From assembly GCA_964560355.1 (NCBI GenBank), contig CAZLLI010000051.1, positions 1-19,794 of the forward strand: a DNA stretch of 19,794 nt, written 5' to 3'. The notes beneath the pieces were generated by a model. It was not told the origin of the DNA. It searched no databases and saw only the letters and a list, made by a program, of their open reading frames with translations. The translations under genes and the position numbers were made by a program. Positions 16,521 through 19,794 of the stretch are shown piece after piece. The DNA comes from JAKEHA01 sp964560355 (GTDB taxonomy: Bacteria > Krumholzibacteriota > Krumholzibacteriia > WVZY01 > JAKEHA01). How positions within the stretch are numbered: position 1 is the stretch's first letter; each line of letters opens with the position of its first letter.

Positions 16521-17381
16521 GTGAACGTCCACCTGGTCGACGGAACCTACGAGCTCTTCCGCCACTACTACGCGGTGCCGTCGCGCCTCGATGCGAACGG
16601 CGTGGAAGTGGGCGGGCTGGTGGGCGTCTTGAATTCCATTTCGTCGATGTTCAAGGAAGGGGTCACGCACATCGGCGTCGCCACCGACCACGTCATCGAG
16701 TCGTTTCGCAACGACCTCTACCCCGGCTACAAGACGGGCGAGGGTATCGAGCCCGCGCTGTGGAATCAATTCCACCCGCTGGAAGACGCGCTGCGCGCGT
16801 TCGGCGTGGTGGTGTGGGCGATGGTGGACCAGGAAGCCGACGACGCGCTGGCAGCCGCCGCGGCGAAGGCGGCCGCGGACAAGCGCGTCGAGCGCGTGTT
16901 CATCTGCACGCCCGACAAGGATCTCGCGCAGAGCGTGGTGGGCGATCGCGTGGTGCAATACGACCGGCGCAACCGCGCGCTCCGCAACGAAGCCGGCGTG
17001 CGCGAGAAGTTCGGCGTGGGGCCGGCGTCGATCCCCGATTACCTGGCACTGGTCGGCGATTCCGCGGACGGATTCCCCGGCCTGGCGGGCTGGGGCGAGA
17101 AGAGCGCCGCCGCGCTGCTCGCACGCTACGAGCACTTGGAGGCGATTCCGAAGGACGAGTCGAAATGGGAAGCTTCCGTGCGCGGCGCGGCGAAGCTCGC
17201 GGCGTCGCTCCGCGACCACTTCGACGACGCACTCCTCTTTCGCACACTCGCTACGCTCCGCACCGACGCGAAGGTGTTCGACGATCTCGACGAGTTGTTG
17301 TGGCGCGGCCCCACGAAAGACTTCGCGCCGCTGTGCGAGCGCCTGGGAGTTCCCGAGTTGGCGGAGAAGTGGCTACGCTGA
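16521..17381 (+). CDS. Stand-alone 5'-3' exonuclease (FEN/PolA N-terminal type)
   Basis: The 286-residue protein corresponds to the 5' nuclease domain of DNA polymerase I without the polymerase part. Metal-binding acidic residues appear in order: D7 (VDGTY), E105/D107/D108 (DQEADDA), D132/D134 (CTPDKDLAQ) and D180/D183 (GDSADGFPGLAGWG), the last leading into the helix-3-turn-helix DNA-binding region. FRNDLYPGYKTGEG (62-75) is the conserved substrate-contacting segment. Such proteins remove RNA primers or flaps. The GTG start follows the M1 stop by 18 bases with only a weak ribosome-binding site. The last nine bases overlap the end of the convergent membrane protein gene. Confidence 0.88.
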   Translation: MNVHLVDGTYELFRHYYAVPSRLDANGVEVGGLVGVLNSISSMFKEGVTHIGVATDHVIESFRNDLYPGYKTGEGIEPALWNQFHPLEDALRAFGVVVWAMVDQEADDALAAAAAKAAADKRVERVFICTPDKDLAQSVVGDRVVQYDRRNRALRNEAGVREKFGVGPASIPDYLALVGDSADGFPGLAGWGEKSAAALLARYEHLEAIPKDESKWEASVRGAAKLAASLRDHFDDALLFRTLATLRTDAKVFDDLDELLWRGPTKDFAPLCERLGVPELAEKWLR

Positions 17382-19697
17382 CAGCGGCTGCTTCAAACGG
17401 CTGATCACGACCAGCGCCAGCACGTAGATCGCGCCCGCGACGAGCAGCATGGTGCTGAAGTTCCACACCATCGCGCCCAGCACCGCGCACACCGAACCGA
17501 CCACGCTCGCGCACCCGTTCGCGGCCCACGCCCACGGGACGTGCTTGCCTCCCGTCGCCGCGATGGCGCGAATGCCGAGCGGGAACGGGACGCCCATGAG
17601 GAACGCGACCGGCGCGATGAGCGCGATCGCGATGAGAAGACGCGCCGCGTGCGGGAGTCCGATGAGCGCGTCGAGCACGGGCGGCACCACGAACGCGAGC
17701 GCGACGATCGCGATCGGCAGCCAGTACACGACGGGCTTGGCGACGTCGGCGGTGGTGCCGCCGCGTCGATCCGACCACGCGGCGCCGAGTCCGGAGAAGA
17801 GGAGAATCGCGAACAGCACCGCCGTCACCGAGTACGTCGGGTGGCCGAGGAAGAGCGCGAAGCGCTGCATCAGGACGACTTCGACGATGATGAAGGCAAG
17901 GCCGAGACACAGGAAGTAAAGCAGCCACGTCCCCCGCCGCTCGCGCGGCACCGCGCGCCCTTTCTTCACGAGCAGCGGCACCGCGATCAGCACCGCCGAC
18001 ATCACGAGCGAGATGATGAGCGCGCTCAAGAGCGCGATCTGCGCCACCGGAATCGCGAGCGGCTCCAGGAATCCCATGCCTCCGAATTGCTTGAGCGCGT
18101 CCAGGTTGACGCTCTTCCAACGCGTCATTTGGAAGAAGAACGGGCTGTCGTCGTGGACGGGCTCGAGCGCGACGGCGGCGTCCCGGTAGAGCGCCACGGG
18201 GTTGGGCGCGGTGAGGAGCGCGGTGTAGGGCGCATCGGCCACCGGCTGCACGGGGTCGTGCTCGACGAGCCAGCCGAACGGGGCCGCGAACGCGCGCACG
18301 CGCGCGACTTCGTCGGCGGTGAAGGGCGTGCGCTTCACGAGCAACAGCGCGCGAATCTTTTCGTGCACCACGATGACGTGGCGCGCGGGCTCCGCGACGC
18401 CGAGCGCTTCTAATCCGGCGCGCGCGAGCCCGACCAGGCGCGGCATTTCGTAGTACCAGCGCGTGATCGACAGCATGCCGTCGTCGCTCAAGTGGCCGAT
18501 GTACTCCGCGAACGCTTCCGTCGTGTAGAGGTAGTTTTCCGACAAGCTGTACGCGCCCGACACACTCGCCGCCCAGGTGTCGATGAGCGTGATCTGCAGC
18601 ACGTCGAAGCGCTCCTTGCTGCGCGCGATGCAGCTGCGCCCCTCGTCGCGCACCAGACGTACGCGCGGGTCGTGGAAGGCGTCGCCCACGAACTCGCGGT
18701 AGCGATTCGTCACCAAGTCGATGATGATGGGGTTGATCTCGATGGCGGTCACCGAGCGCGCGCCCAGCGCGAGCGCGTTCTGCACGTCGACGCCGCCGCC
18801 CGACCCGATCACGGCCACGTTCGCCCCCGGGTGCAGGCGATAGCCGATGGTGCTCACGTCGCGCGACGCGCGCGTGGAATCCTGCGGCGGCGTGATGGGC
18901 GTAGCCGCGGCCGCGTCGATGAAGATGAGCGGGTTGCCGACGGGTTTCTCGACCACGTCGATGCGCGAGAGCGCGTTCCACTCGCTCACCACCACTTTGC
19001 CGGCACGCTTCTCGATTTCCGTGGTCACCGGTTTGGTCGCATCCATGCGCACGTCGGGGAGCGCGCGCCCGCCGAATGCGATCAGCACGCACGCCGGCAC
19101 CACGACGCCCCACTTGCGCGCCCCCTTCCATTCCGGCCACAAGAACGCCGACGACAACGACCCCAGCGCTGCCGAGAGCGCGATGGCTCCGCGCGCGCCG
19201 GAGAGCGGCAGCACGAAGAACACCAGCAGCGTGCCCAGTGCCGCGCCGATCAAGTCGAACGCGTAGAGCCGCCCCGCGCGGGCCGGATACGCGCGCAGGA
19301 TGAGCGCCACCGCGCACCCCGAGAAGAAGAACGGGATCATGAGCAGGACGTCGTACAGGAAGAAATAGAACAGCTGCGTGCGATCCTGCAGAATCCGAAA
19401 CGGCGAGAACGGGATCGCGTTGGTGAGAAGATACGCGAATAGCACCGAGACGGAAAACCACATCGGCGCCCACGCGCGCAGGTACTGCTCGCGCGGCCCG
19501 GGCTTCACGAACGACAGCGCGACGCCGCTCGCGCCGATGCCGAACAGCGCCACCGACACCACCAGAAACGCGAAGTGGTACCAGATCGAGACCGAGAAGA
19601 TACGAACGAAGGTGACCTGGAATAACAGCGTCGCCGCGGACACGGCGAAGATACCGGCGTAGGTCGAGCGGGAGGGTTGGGCGGCGTGGGTCGGCAT
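17373..19697 (-). CDS. Membrane protein with central spermidine-synthase-like domain
   Basis: The 774-residue protein has about seven transmembrane helices (residues 12-210), a central soluble Rossmann domain (about 240-480) and roughly seven more helices (about 560-770). The Rossmann domain shows GSGGGVD (298-304), the acidic strand end AIEIN (318-322) and DEGR (351-354), as in spermidine synthases and related methyltransferases, followed by SLSENYLYTTEAFAEYIGHL. This is the layout of the membrane-fused spermidine synthase-like group, whose substrate is unknown in most bacteria. Polyamine production is not certain. It is convergent with the exonuclease gene and its stop lies within that gene's end. 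No promoter is seen in the short upstream gap. Confidence 0.88.
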   Translation of the reverse strand: MPTHAAQPSRSTYAGIFAVSAATLLFQVTFVRIFSVSIWYHFAFLVVSVALFGIGASGVALSFVKPGPREQYLRAWAPMWFSVSVLFAYLLTNAIPFSPFRILQDRTQLFYFFLYDVLLMIPFFFSGCAVALILRAYPARAGRLYAFDLIGAALGTLLVFFVLPLSGARGAIALSAALGSLSSAFLWPEWKGARKWGVVVPACVLIAFGGRALPDVRMDATKPVTTEIEKRAGKVVVSEWNALSRIDVVEKPVGNPLIFIDAAAATPITPPQDSTRASRDVSTIGYRLHPGANVAVIGSGGGVDVQNALALGARSVTAIEINPIIIDLVTNRYREFVGDAFHDPRVRLVRDEGRSCIARSKERFDVLQITLIDTWAASVSGAYSLSENYLYTTEAFAEYIGHLSDDGMLSITRWYYEMPRLVGLARAGLEALGVAEPARHVIVVHEKIRALLLVKRTPFTADEVARVRAFAAPFGWLVEHDPVQPVADAPYTALLTAPNPVALYRDAAVALEPVHDDSPFFFQMTRWKSVNLDALKQFGGMGFLEPLAIPVAQIALLSALIISLVMSAVLIAVPLLVKKGRAVPRERRGTWLLYFLCLGLAFIIVEVVLMQRFALFLGHPTYSVTAVLFAILLFSGLGAAWSDRRGGTTADVAKPVVYWLPIAIVALAFVVPPVLDALIGLPHAARLLIAIALIAPVAFLMGVPFPLGIRAIAATGGKHVPWAWAANGCASVVGSVCAVLGAMVWNFSTMLLVAGAIYVLALVVISRLKQPLSA

Positions 19698-19740
19698 GCG
19701 TCGTCGCTAGCCTACCCCACGCCGGTCCACCTTGGCAGCA

Positions 19741-19794
19741 TCAATCCGCGAGCACTTCCTGCTTCTTCTTGAAGCGCAAGAGCACGCCCAGCTT
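19741..19794 (-). CDS. C-terminal end of an unidentified protein, cut by the window
   Basis: The minus strand reads KLGVLLRFKKKQEVLAD and then TGA (19743-19741). The frame is open to the window edge. It lies 43 bases upstream of the membrane protein gene on the same strand, so the two may be cotranscribed. Only 17 codons are visible, too few for a family call, and the open frame could be chance. Confidence 0.4.
   Translation of the reverse strand, partial: KLGVLLRFKKKQEVLAD

Noticed and set aside
17251..19473. Minus-strand open frame of 740 codons in another frame of the membrane protein gene
   Set aside because: Arg/Ala-rich without hydrophobic helices or motifs, while the 774-codon frame has both.

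Overview
The window is a high-GC (roughly two-thirds G+C by eye) bacterial chromosome fragment with one 100-base run of N (7469-7568), which suggests a scaffolded draft or metagenome assembly. The best lineage hint is a secreted M1 metallopeptidase (14481-16502) ending in a FlgD-like / Por-type C-terminal sorting domain. Such tails are common in the Fibrobacteres-Chlorobi-Bacteroidetes superphylum and in high-GC relatives such as Gemmatimonadota, Eisenbacteria and Krumholzibacteria. The assignment is an inference; there is no rRNA or other marker here.

Region 1 (1-437, minus): a TMEM175-type (DUF1211) potassium channel, cut by the window edge and divergent from the arginine genes. Region 2 (438-8136, plus): a compact arginine biosynthesis operon, argR-argC-argB-argD-argG-argH-argA(short GNAT)-argJ. 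Every junction overlaps by 1 to 14 bases, so the genes are probably translationally coupled. In front of argR, a candidate promoter (490-517) is covered by two 18-bp ARG-box-like sites (505-522 and 525-542) spaced 2 bp apart, so ArgR probably represses its own operon. The N gap lies inside argJ and removes the self-cleavage site. No ornithine carbamoyltransferase (argF) is present. ArgJ recycles the acetyl group, and the short GNAT enzyme can supply the first acetylglutamate.

Region 3 (8137-9605): a lower-GC stretch with a ChrB-C-like protein (plus), a convergent DUF3303 protein and a putative lipoprotein (both minus). Region 4 (8760-14343, minus): nine tightly packed genes read from high to low coordinate: MATE exporter, CPBP-like membrane protein, DUF1801 protein, GIY-YIG protein, DUF3565 protein, cupin, DEAD-box RNA helicase, lipoprotein, DUF3303 protein. 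Gaps are 12 bases or less and several junctions overlap, so this may be one transcription unit although the products do not form a known pathway.

Region 5 (14344-19794): the M1 peptidase and a stand-alone 5'-3' exonuclease (FEN/PolA N-terminal type) on plus, then convergently a 774-residue membrane protein with a central spermidine-synthase-like domain on minus, and finally the last 17 codons of another minus-strand gene.

No tRNA, rRNA, CRISPR array, insertion sequence or phage gene was seen. I found no clearly new biological system. The items most worth a second look are the tandem ARG boxes, the argA+argJ operon without argF, the nine-gene minus-strand run, and a palindrome around the -10 box of the ChrB-like gene.
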